Positions 20,211 through 28,473 of a DNA stretch of 34,749 nt are shown piece after piece. A program made the position numbers and the translations under genes. Position 1 is the stretch's first letter. The number at the start of each line of letters is the position of its first letter. The notes beneath the pieces are model-generated. The model was given only the letters and a program-made list of their open reading frames with translations. It was not told the DNA's origin and did not search any database. This DNA comes from Bacteroidales bacterium (GTDB taxonomy: Bacteria > Bacteroidota > Bacteroidia > Bacteroidales > JAFGHD01): NCBI GenBank assembly GCA_016927695.1, contig JAFGME010000266.1, positions 1-34,749 on the forward strand. The letters run 5' to 3'.

Positions 20211-23200
20211 ATGAACAAACCGATCGTTTTTTTGCTTTCAGCGGGTGTAATATTTCATTGCATGATAAATGCCCAGGAAAGCAAACCCAAAGGTTTTTCC
20301 GGCTTACCGAAGCTGAGCGTTTCCGATTCCCTGGAACTCACCTCTATGCCCATGCTGCCTGTGCCTGTGCAATATTCAGGCCCGCAGGCGCCCGTTCTGC
20401 CCCCGGCAGTGGACAACTCAGAGAATTTATTCTGGAGACCGGTTTTTAACCAGGTGGGTTATGAATGCGGACAGGCAAGCGGGATAGGCCAGAACTTCAC
20501 TTATCAGATCAACAGGTTGAGAAACCTGCCATCCAATGTGCCGGAAAACCAGTACCCTACACATTTCTGCTGGAACTTCGGCAACGGCGGCGACGGTTAT
20601 TACGGTGTGAGCTATTTTCACAGTTTTGAGATAATCAGGACTTTGGGGACCCCCAACGTGGTGGAGTACGGGGGCAGTATGTCATCAGGAGGGCCAAAAA
20701 GATGGATGTCTGGCTATGATGAATATTACAGCGGTATGCACAACCGCATCTATGAAGCTTACCAGATTGATGTTTCAAATGAAGAAGGCGTAATGATCCT
20801 GAAGCATTGGATCCATGACCACCTGGAAGGCTCCGCCACAGGAGGAGTGGCCAGTTTTTACGCTGCCTGCCCCTGGGGAATGCCCACCCTCCCGGCGGGA
20901 ACCCCTGAAGCCGGAAAATATGTTATGCTGGAATGGGGCGCCAGCGCCAACCATGCGATGTGCATTGCCGGCTATAATGATTCAATACGCTGGGATTACA
21001 ACAGCGACGGACAATACACAAATCATATCGACATCAATAACGATGGTAAGGTGGATGTGCGCGACTGGGAAATAGGCGGGCTGAAATTCTCCAACAATTA
21101 TGGCGGCGGCCCCTCCTGGGGTAACAACGGCTTTTGTTATATGATGTACAAAACCCTTGCGGATGCCTATGGTTCCGGGGGAATATGGAACAACGCAGCG
21201 CATGTGCTGTATGCAAAGGAAAACACTGAACCTTTGCTCACCGCCAAAGTCGTCCTGAAGCATGTGTGCAGAAAAATGATAAGGATAAAGGCGGGCATTT
21301 CTATGGATACACTCGCTTCTTTACCGGATTATGAGATGAACCTTCCGGTGTTCCATTTCCAGGGCGGCTGTTATTACATGCAGGGCGGAGCCACCGAAGA
21401 AGACAAAACCATTGAATTCGGTCTCGACCTTTCCCCATTGCTCAACAGGATCAACAGTGGATCTTCCGCCAGGTTTTTCCTGATAGTGGATGAAGACGAC
21501 CCGGCTAACTCGGCCCAGGGTGAGATCACCTCCTATTCCATCATCGATTACACGGGAAGCCAGCCCGTGGAAGTGAAATACGGCGAAATGAACATACCTC
21601 TGGTAAACAACGGAACAACCACCATCGGGATCAACCGTACCATGAACTTCGACACGGTTTACATTACAACGGAAACGCTTCCGGATGCCACTGTTTATGA
21701 ACCCTATTCCTTTCAACTCAGCGCCGGCGGCGGGCAGGGGCCCTACATCTGGGACCTCGACCTGAATTATTCCGAAACAGGTTCGATACAGGCTTTTCCC
21801 AATGTAACCGCCGAACAGCTCAACCCCACCAATAACAACGATGGGTACGCCGTGAAAAACCTGGGCTTCAGTTTCCCCTTTTACGACGGTGAATACAGCC
21901 AGGTGAAGGTGTATGTTGACGGGTACATTCTGGTGAACAACCTTCTTTCGTGGCCTTACCAGGTGTATGATTTTCTTTTGTTTACCAAAAACAGGAACAT
22001 TGCACCCTTTTATTCCGACCTGAGGCTCTACCCCTCTTCGGGAGACGGCATGTGGTATGAAGGAAATGAGGAGTATGCCATCTTCAGGTGGAATGCTTCG
22101 GTGAACGACCAGGCCGCAATGAGCGACCTGAATTTCGCAGTGAAAATCGATAAATACGGCAGCATTACCCTTTATTACGGGGAAACCAATTCATATTCCG
22201 GCATCGACTGGATATCGGGCCTGTCTTACGGAAACAACAAATACTACCAGCTTACGGAAGTGTCGGGCAATCCTGCCATTCCGGGCAACTATGCCATTTA
22301 TCTTCAGCCTTCCTTCCCTCCTGAAGGGTTCATGATTACCCATGATGGGGTTTTTAGTGGTATAGCCACACAAATATTCGATAATTTCCCTGTGAAAATA
22401 ATGGTGACAGACCGTGACAACATGACCAACAGCAAAACATTGCTTCTTTCCACCGACGGGACCAATTTCCTTGTTATAAAGGAAACCTCTGTAAGCTCGG
22501 GAGGCGACGGCGTGATCGAATTCGGTGAAACTGCAAGCCTTTCGGTGACGATTGAAAACCTGGGAAGCCAGCTTATTACAGGGGCATTCATGGCAGTGTC
22601 CGTTGACGACCCCTACATCACTCTCATCGACAGCGCCCAGTTCCTCGGAAATTTCGAACCCGGCAAGGTGGCTACTTTCAACGATGCCTTCATTTTTCAG
22701 GTGAGTAATTTTATACCTGACAACCATGATTTTGTGTTGAATACCATCATAGTGGATAACGGCGGCGGTGAGTGGCTGAGCCATATTTACCTCACAGGAT
22801 ACGCGCCTGTTGTGGCTGTACAGGAGGTTGCAGTGGATGACGGGGGCAATGGCATCCTCGATCCTGGGGAAACCAGCGATATAAATGTAGTTTTGAAAAA
22901 CAACGGCGGCGCTGATGCTGACAATGTGGAGGCCCTTCTTTCAGGCAACAATGCTTACATCACGGTGAACGCCGGCACAGCCTATGCCCCGGAACTCCCT
23001 GCCTCCGGGACGCACACCATGACTTTCAACATCACTGCATCCCCCGGCCTGCCGGTAGGATATATTACCGATTTCACCGTGGAGGTGGAGGCCGATAACG
23101 AATATTCGTCGTCAGATATGTTTTTCCTTGTATCCGGATTTGAAATGGAAGACTTCGAATCAGGCGGATTCCTCTCCTATCCCTGGTCCTTCGGGGGGGA

Positions 23201-24167
23201 AGCTCCCTGGGAAATCACTGATGCTGAAGTATATGAAGGAACTTATAGCTCCGTGTCAGGACCGGTTGGCGACAACCAGTCCTCTGCCCTGAACCTGCAG
23301 GCCTGCTTCCTGGGCGGCGGCGAGGTGAGTTTCTACCGTAAGGTTTCCAGCGAAGACACTTATGACTTTCTCAATTTTTATGTTGACGGCAGCCTTCGCG
23401 GAAGCTGGTCGGGCGAACACGACTGGGAGCTTGTCAGCTACCAGGTGCCCCAGGGCATCCACACCCTGTCATGGGCATACGAAAAAGATGTATCCATTGC
23501 CAATGGCTCCGATTGCGGCTGGGTGGATTACATTTCCTTCCCGGCCTTCGGCGATATGAACCCGGCGCTGGATCACTCCCCGGGCGCTTTTGATGTAACC
23601 CTCGAAGAAGGGGGCATGTATAAGGACACCCTTTATCTCAGCAACAGCGGCATGAATCCCCTTGTGTATGAACTTGAGGTTGAAGAACAAATGAAGGAGG
23701 CCTTATGGCTCTCGGTCAGCCCTAAGTCGGGAGGCCTGAACCCTTCTGAAACTGACAAGGCCGTGGTTTCCTTCGATGCAACATCCCTCGAAACGGGCGA
23801 TTACTACGGCTCAATCTTCATTCGTGATCATGCGGGCAATGAATACCCGGTGGATGTCCACCTTACGGTAACCCCGCTGGTAAGTATTAACGCTGATTTT
23901 TCAGAAGGCACGGGCCTCACAGTGGCGCCCAATCCTTTCAGGGGCAACGCCGCCATTGAGTTTAACCTTTCGGCCAACGCCCTGGTCAGCCTTGAAGTGT
24001 CCGGCCTGTCAGGCAACAGCAGGGAATACCTGCTCAAAGACCGGCCTCTGAATGGAGGAAAACACCGTTTTATATGGAATAACAGCGGTAAATCCGGCAT
24101 TTATCTGATCAGGCTCACGGTAAACGGACGCCTGCTGGCCGTAAAAAAAGCCGTTTCGGTGTATTGA
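20211..24167 (+). CDS. Secreted papain-like (C1-type) cysteine peptidase-like protein with T9SS type A sorting domain
   Basis: ATG at 20211 with signal peptide MNKPIVFLLSAGVIFHCMINAQ (ORF track uses the TTG at 20187). 'FWRPVFNQVGYECGQASGIGQNFTYQINRLRN' Cys-motif-like; 'NHAMCIAGYNDS' His motif; 'SNNYGGGPSWGNNGFCYMMY' resembles NSWG..WG..G; two 'DGnGilepGET'-like repeats; C-terminal 'VAPNPFRGNAAIEFNLS...GIYLIRLTVNGRLLAVKKAVSVY'. Confidence 0.75.
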   Translation: MNKPIVFLLSAGVIFHCMINAQESKPKGFSGLPKLSVSDSLELTSMPMLPVPVQYSGPQAPVLPPAVDNSENLFWRPVFNQVGYECGQASGIGQNFTYQINRLRNLPSNVPENQYPTHFCWNFGNGGDGYYGVSYFHSFEIIRTLGTPNVVEYGGSMSSGGPKRWMSGYDEYYSGMHNRIYEAYQIDVSNEEGVMILKHWIHDHLEGSATGGVASFYAACPWGMPTLPAGTPEAGKYVMLEWGASANHAMCIAGYNDSIRWDYNSDGQYTNHIDINNDGKVDVRDWEIGGLKFSNNYGGGPSWGNNGFCYMMYKTLADAYGSGGIWNNAAHVLYAKENTEPLLTAKVVLKHVCRKMIRIKAGISMDTLASLPDYEMNLPVFHFQGGCYYMQGGATEEDKTIEFGLDLSPLLNRINSGSSARFFLIVDEDDPANSAQGEITSYSIIDYTGSQPVEVKYGEMNIPLVNNGTTTIGINRTMNFDTVYITTETLPDATVYEPYSFQLSAGGGQGPYIWDLDLNYSETGSIQAFPNVTAEQLNPTNNNDGYAVKNLGFSFPFYDGEYSQVKVYVDGYILVNNLLSWPYQVYDFLLFTKNRNIAPFYSDLRLYPSSGDGMWYEGNEEYAIFRWNASVNDQAAMSDLNFAVKIDKYGSITLYYGETNSYSGIDWISGLSYGNNKYYQLTEVSGNPAIPGNYAIYLQPSFPPEGFMITHDGVFSGIATQIFDNFPVKIMVTDRDNMTNSKTLLLSTDGTNFLVIKETSVSSGGDGVIEFGETASLSVTIENLGSQLITGAFMAVSVDDPYITLIDSAQFLGNFEPGKVATFNDAFIFQVSNFIPDNHDFVLNTIIVDNGGGEWLSHIYLTGYAPVVAVQEVAVDDGGNGILDPGETSDINVVLKNNGGADADNVEALLSGNNAYITVNAGTAYAPELPASGTHTMTFNITASPGLPVGYITDFTVEVEADNEYSSSDMFFLVSGFEMEDFESGGFLSYPWSFGGEAPWEITDAEVYEGTYSSVSGPVGDNQSSALNLQACFLGGGEVSFYRKVSSEDTYDFLNFYVDGSLRGSWSGEHDWELVSYQVPQGIHTLSWAYEKDVSIANGSDCGWVDYISFPAFGDMNPALDHSPGAFDVTLEEGGMYKDTLYLSNSGMNPLVYELEVEEQMKEALWLSVSPKSGGLNPSETDKAVVSFDATSLETGDYYGSIFIRDHAGNEYPVDVHLTVTPLVSINADFSEGTGLTVAPNPFRGNAAIEFNLSANALVSLEVSGLSGNSREYLLKDRPLNGGKHRFIWNNSGKSGIYLIRLTVNGRLLAVKKAVSVY

Positions 24168-24230
24168 TGGCTCTGCAAAATGCCGGAGATGAATGCAACC
24201 GGCTCAGTCAATCACAACTGCGTTTATATT

Positions 24231-25070
24231 TTATACCACCTCGCTCAGTCTGAAGGTTTCCTTAACTGCCGGTCCTTTTTCGGTGTGATGAAGGGTACAA
24301 CATTCATGGTAGAGATCGTGCTCGAAAAACAGGATGTATTCCTTTTCTATGGCTTCGTTAAAAAAGGCCCTTTTCTCATCGAGGGTGATGAGGGGCCGCG
24401 TGTCGTATGACATAACAAAAGGTATGGGGACATGCGCTGTGGAGGGAAGCAGGTCGGCCATAAAAACAACGGTTCTCCCCCTGTAATTAACAAAAGGGAT
24501 CATCTGCCCGTCGGTGTGGCCGTTGAAGAACCGTACTTCAAAGCCCGGAAAAAGCCTGCCCTCTTTCTCCACCAGTTTCAGTTTGCCTGTATCCTTCAGG
24601 GGAAGGATATTTTCTTTCAGGAAAGAGGCCTTTTCGCGGTGGTTTGGGTTTGTGGCCCAGTCCCATTGTGCCTTGCTTACCCAATATGTGGCGTTGGGAA
24701 AGGCAGGAACGAGGTTTCCCTGCTCATCTTTTCTGATGCTGCCGCCACAGTGGTCGAAATGGAGATGGGTGAGCACCACATCGGTGATGGCGGCAGGATT
24801 GTATCCCGCTTTTTCCAGGGAGCCTTCGAGGGTGGCCTCCCCGTTGAGGTGGTAGTGGCGCAGGAACTTATCGTCCTGTTTGCTGCCGATGCCGTTATCG
24901 GTCAGTATTCTTCGGTCGCCGTCCACTGCGAGGAGGCAGCGCATGGCCCAGTTGCAGAGGTTGTTTTCATCGGCAGGGTAAGCCTTTTGCCACATCACCT
25001 TAGGCACCACGCCGAACATGGCGCCGCCGTCTAATTTCAGATTGCCGGTTTCTATAACATTTAATTGCAT
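24231..25070 (-). CDS. MBL-fold metallo-hydrolase
   Basis: 'VVLTHLHFDHCGGSIRKDEQG' HxHxDH motif; 'FFNGHTDGQMIPFV'; 'VFMADLLPS'. Confidence 0.92.
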   Translation of the reverse strand: MQLNVIETGNLKLDGGAMFGVVPKVMWQKAYPADENNLCNWAMRCLLAVDGDRRILTDNGIGSKQDDKFLRHYHLNGEATLEGSLEKAGYNPAAITDVVLTHLHFDHCGGSIRKDEQGNLVPAFPNATYWVSKAQWDWATNPNHREKASFLKENILPLKDTGKLKLVEKEGRLFPGFEVRFFNGHTDGQMIPFVNYRGRTVVFMADLLPSTAHVPIPFVMSYDTRPLITLDEKRAFFNEAIEKEYILFFEHDLYHECCTLHHTEKGPAVKETFRLSEVV

Positions 25071-25222
25071 GATGTAAAATTTCTTTTAATGAAGAATAAA
25101 CAAGCTGCAAAATAAAAAGTTTACCGGGAATGTCAGGTGAATAAAATGTTGAAAAAAATTTCATCAAAATAAGTTATTTATTTCATTATCTTTATTGCCG
25201 CAAAACAACAAAAACCTATTTT

Positions 25223-25291
25223 ATGCAGGACAAAGCAATAGCAGCGATCGGGAGGTGGCAACCGGAAAGAAGTAAGCTTATTATTGTTTAA
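25223..25291 (+). other. Short upstream ORF (22 aa, MQDKAIAAIGRWQPERSKLIIV) before cas8b
   Basis: Direct translation; out of frame with cas8b; resembles the Cas8b N-terminus 'MLDTLLKIGKWQSSKMMPIERF'. Confidence 0.3.
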
Positions 25292-25307
25292 TGCCAATAA
25301 TCCGAAA

Positions 25308-27245
25308 ATGTTAGATACGTTACTTAAAATAGGAAAGTGGCAAAGTTCGAAGATGATGCCCATCGAAAGGTTTCTTGCAAAACCAAAACCGGATGACAGG
25401 AGTAAATACTTTGTTGTGCAGCTTGTTTTTGATCTGGATGAACACCGGATATATCCTGAAATTGTAAAGAAATTCGATTTTGAAAAAGACCCGCTTGTTT
25501 TTCTTTTACTAAAGACACTTCCAGGCAATAATAAAGCCATCTATTCTGCTGTTGAAAAAGGGAAAATCAATAATTTGCTTAAATCGTTTTTTGGTAAAAT
25601 AAATCCCAGAGAAAAAGAGAGAATAATTCATGGAGAACTCTATGAAAAAGCAAAAGAAACGGGCGCTTGTGATTATTTTCTTGAATTATTGGATGAAATA
25701 TTTAGGTTGAAAGGCGTATTGATTGATCTTATTGAAGATGAGAAAGACAACTCAAAATCAGACGAGAAAAAGATACTCAAAGAAATTTCAGTGAACAAGG
25801 GAGAAGATATCGCGGCAATTACGGCTGCCGTAAAATCTCAAAAGTATGGGTTTCCGGAACCTACACCCGTTTCAAAAATCAAAGAATACCAAAAATTTGT
25901 TAATGACTTTTTCCTCACAGATGAACCAGATCAAAGTAATAATAACAAAATGTGTTATGCTTCCGGGACACTTAAAAATGATGTTGGTGAAATGAAGCTG
26001 GAAACAAGATATAGTTTGAATAAAATGTTTATTACCGAAACAAAGAATTATGCTTCTCTTTTCAATAAGAATAACTTTACTTATAATTATCAGGTTAGCC
26101 GGATATATCAAAAGTATCTTGATTTGGGTTCTTCTTTTCTTTTAATGAACTTCAAAATACCAATTGCAGGTATTCAACACGTTATGATTCCTTCATTTCT
26201 TTCTAAAACTGAAGTTGATTTCGATTTAATTTTAGAAAAGTTTGTAAAGCAAACGGATTTTCTTTTAAGGTACAACGATATTAAAAGGATAGAAACTGGT
26301 TTTTCCGACTGGATAAATGACATTTATTGGTTGAATTTTATTTCTATTGACTCGGACGGCAATTATTTCAAATCCAATGATTTAATAAAAGACATCAGCA
26401 CCCCCTGGTTTTTTAAAATAGTAAAAACTTTTGACAAGCTGAACAATCATTTTTTTGATCAATATCAATCTAATACTTTTTTCAACTTTTATACCTATTA
26501 TCAGTTTATTCCGGTAAAAAAAGACACAAAAAGAAATGAAGCTTTGGAGTTGTTTAAGGATATTTTTGAGCAACGGGCAATTGACAGGTCCGTCCTTTTT
26601 AAGCATTTCACCAGGTATTTGATCGCACAACGGTCAGGGCAGTTTGATAATAGTAAAAAGCACAGGGCATATTCGAATATCAGAGAACAAAGCAATTTTG
26701 ATTACGCAATAAAAAACGGGGTAATGAACTACCTCGCTTTTATTCAATTCCTAAGAAAAATAAACCTGATAAATATTTATGATATGGAAGAAAACACCTT
26801 AAATCCGGAACAAAAATTAGAAAAAACGGATTATCATGCCCGTATAGAATATTTCTTTAAAGATATGGGATATACCAAAATGCAAAAAGCCTTGTTTTAT
26901 CTTGGAAAAGTCTTAAACCGGGTAGCTTATGCCCAGGCCAGAAGCAACCATCAAAAGAAACCTGTTCTGGACAAGCTGAATTACAACGGGATGGACAGAG
27001 ATGCTGTTTTAAGATTGCACCTGGATCTTAGGGAAAAAGTCAGGCAGTATGTTTCAAAGATCAACCTTACAAGCGTTGAATATGACTTTGCAAGGTTCAT
27101 GGAACTTTTCAATCCCAACAAACCGGCAGATTTTCTAACGCCGGAAGAAAATGTCTTTTATATCCTTTCAGGCTACTCGTTTGGAATGTTCAAAGAAAAG
27201 GATGATAAAGAGAATGAAGCCAAATCGGAAGAACTTGATAATTAA
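25308..27245 (+). CDS. cas8b: Type I-B CRISPR-associated Cas8b (Csh1/TM1802 family)
   Basis: N-terminus 'MLDTLLKIGKWQSSKMMPIERFLAKPKPDDRSKYFVVQLVFDLDEHRIY' and C-terminus 'MQKALFYLGKVLNRVAYAQ...ENVFYILSGYSFGMF' fit Csh1; immediately followed by csh2, cas5 and cas3. ORF track start is the TTG at 25284; the ATG at 25308 is preferred. Confidence 0.88.
   Translation: MLDTLLKIGKWQSSKMMPIERFLAKPKPDDRSKYFVVQLVFDLDEHRIYPEIVKKFDFEKDPLVFLLLKTLPGNNKAIYSAVEKGKINNLLKSFFGKINPREKERIIHGELYEKAKETGACDYFLELLDEIFRLKGVLIDLIEDEKDNSKSDEKKILKEISVNKGEDIAAITAAVKSQKYGFPEPTPVSKIKEYQKFVNDFFLTDEPDQSNNNKMCYASGTLKNDVGEMKLETRYSLNKMFITETKNYASLFNKNNFTYNYQVSRIYQKYLDLGSSFLLMNFKIPIAGIQHVMIPSFLSKTEVDFDLILEKFVKQTDFLLRYNDIKRIETGFSDWINDIYWLNFISIDSDGNYFKSNDLIKDISTPWFFKIVKTFDKLNNHFFDQYQSNTFFNFYTYYQFIPVKKDTKRNEALELFKDIFEQRAIDRSVLFKHFTRYLIAQRSGQFDNSKKHRAYSNIREQSNFDYAIKNGVMNYLAFIQFLRKINLINIYDMEENTLNPEQKLEKTDYHARIEYFFKDMGYTKMQKALFYLGKVLNRVAYAQARSNHQKKPVLDKLNYNGMDRDAVLRLHLDLREKVRQYVSKINLTSVEYDFARFMELFNPNKPADFLTPEENVFYILSGYSFGMFKEKDDKENEAKSEELDN
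26784..27245 (+). CDS. Candidate internally initiated Cas11b small subunit (in-frame C-terminal part of cas8b)
   Basis: In-frame ATGs at 26784 (153 aa) and 26880 (121 aa) would give a compact helical C-terminal product. Inferred from the known internal translation of Cas11 from cas8 genes in I-B/I-C/I-D systems. Confidence 0.3.
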   Translation: MEENTLNPEQKLEKTDYHARIEYFFKDMGYTKMQKALFYLGKVLNRVAYAQARSNHQKKPVLDKLNYNGMDRDAVLRLHLDLREKVRQYVSKINLTSVEYDFARFMELFNPNKPADFLTPEENVFYILSGYSFGMFKEKDDKENEAKSEELDN

Positions 27246-27269
27246 ATATTCATTTAAAATTTATGTGTT

Positions 27270-28274
27270 ATGTCGGAAATAATAAAAAACAATTCGGATT
27301 TTTTGTTTTTATATGAGGCCATTGATTGCAATCCCAATGGCGATCCGGACCAGGAAAACAAACCCCGTATGGATTACGACACCAAAACCAACCTTGTGAC
27401 AGATGTGAGAGTAAAACGGTATATCCGGGATTATCTTAAATCACAGGGAAAGGAAATCTTTGTGGATATGGAAGGAGATTCCAAGGTGAAGCCTGAGAAT
27501 AAGCTAAAAGCGGTTATTGAAAGGTACCTTGAAGACAAGGAATTTATCAAAACTGTTTTTGTAGATCAAAATGATTATTTGTCAGCTTATGAAAGAGTGT
27601 TCGGGGAAGAGGGTAACGATGTGGCAAAAATACTTACTGCATTGACAAAAAAGGATTTTAAGCCCAAGGAAGCAAATTTCTTTCTGCTTGAATATCTGAT
27701 TAAGGAGAAGTTTATCGATATCAGGATGTTTGGCGGAGCCTTTGCCGTTCCGGGGTTTACGCACTCGTACACCGGGGCTATACAACTTAACTGGGGTTAC
27801 TCGCTAAACAAAGTAGAACTGATCGAATCAAACTCTATAGTGACAATAATGAACGATGATTCAAGCACTTTTGGGAAAGATTACCGTTTGTACTACAGTT
27901 TATTGGCTTTTAACGGAACAGTGAACAAAAACGCGGCCCTGACAACCGGTTTAACGGAAGATGATTTGAATGTTTTTAGAAACGGCTTGTGGAACAGTAT
28001 ATCGGCAATGCCCACCCGCTCTAAATTAAACCAGTACCCCAAATTGTACGTGGAGATTATTTACAACGACGGTTATTACAACGGGTATTTCGGCGATTTA
28101 CGAAACTATGTGTCGGTTGAACCGGTAGCAGGCTTGAACTTCAAACAAGTCAGAGGATTTAAAGATCTGGTTTTAAACACAGAAAAACTCAGGCAGTTAA
28201 TAAAGGATAATCAGGAAGTCATAAGTAAGGTTGTTATTAAAAGCTCGCAGGATGTCGATTACCCGGGGAATTAA
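27270..28274 (+). CDS. cas7: Type I-B Cas7 (Csh2 family) crRNA-backbone protein
   Basis: 'DFLFLYEAIDCNPNGDPDQENKPRMDYDTKTNLVTDVRVKRYIRDYL' is the Csh2/DevR-like N-terminal signature; 'IRMFGGAFAVPGFTHSYTGAIQLNWGYSLN'. Confidence 0.95.
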   Translation: MSEIIKNNSDFLFLYEAIDCNPNGDPDQENKPRMDYDTKTNLVTDVRVKRYIRDYLKSQGKEIFVDMEGDSKVKPENKLKAVIERYLEDKEFIKTVFVDQNDYLSAYERVFGEEGNDVAKILTALTKKDFKPKEANFFLLEYLIKEKFIDIRMFGGAFAVPGFTHSYTGAIQLNWGYSLNKVELIESNSIVTIMNDDSSTFGKDYRLYYSLLAFNGTVNKNAALTTGLTEDDLNVFRNGLWNSISAMPTRSKLNQYPKLYVEIIYNDGYYNGYFGDLRNYVSVEPVAGLNFKQVRGFKDLVLNTEKLRQLIKDNQEVISKVVIKSSQDVDYPGN

Positions 28275-28450
28275 CAGGCAACTCCTGCCGGAGTTATATT
28301 GCAGGAATCAGGTAGTTTTTTTACAAACAGGTAACTCCTCCGGAGTTTTTCCATGGGTGTACCCTTAAACAGCCAAAAATCCCGGAGGGATTACCTGTTT
28401 GTAATTGTGAGATATAAAAAACCCCCAAGTCCGTAGGACTTTCCTGTTTA
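28273..28450. repeat. REP-like array: four hairpin units (28273-28296 fwd, 28323-28350 fwd, 28375-28402 rev, 28427-28450 rev)
   Basis: In common orientation: AACAGGCAACTCC-TGCC-GGAGTT; ACAAACAGGTAACTCC-TCC-GGAGTTTTT; ACAAACAGGTAATCCC-TCC-GGGATTTTT; TAAACAGGAAAGTCC-TAC-GGACTTGGGGG. Shared AACAGGnAA head and a 6-bp stem with compensatory changes. Confidence 0.9.
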
Positions 28451-28473
28451 TTAATTATGAAATTTACTGTTCG

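Noticed and set aside
22191-22784. 197-aa ORF on - strand
   Set aside because: Antisense to the T9SS peptidase-like gene; shadow ORF without recognisable domain.
24171-24215. GCCGG...CCGGC inverted repeat between the convergent T9SS peptidase and MBL genes
   Set aside because: Only a 5-bp stem with a 12-nt loop and no T-run; too weak to call a terminator.
25187-25194. TATCTTTA as a Bacteroidetes -7 (TAnnTTTG-like) promoter element for the cas operon
   Set aside because: Position is plausible but the match is imperfect and no convincing -33 TTTG was found; not strong enough to annotate.
28273-28450. Possible CRISPR repeats between cas7 and the RAYT
   Set aside because: Units are in opposing orientations, irregularly spaced, and carry compensatory stem changes; this is REP-like, not a direct-repeat/spacer array.
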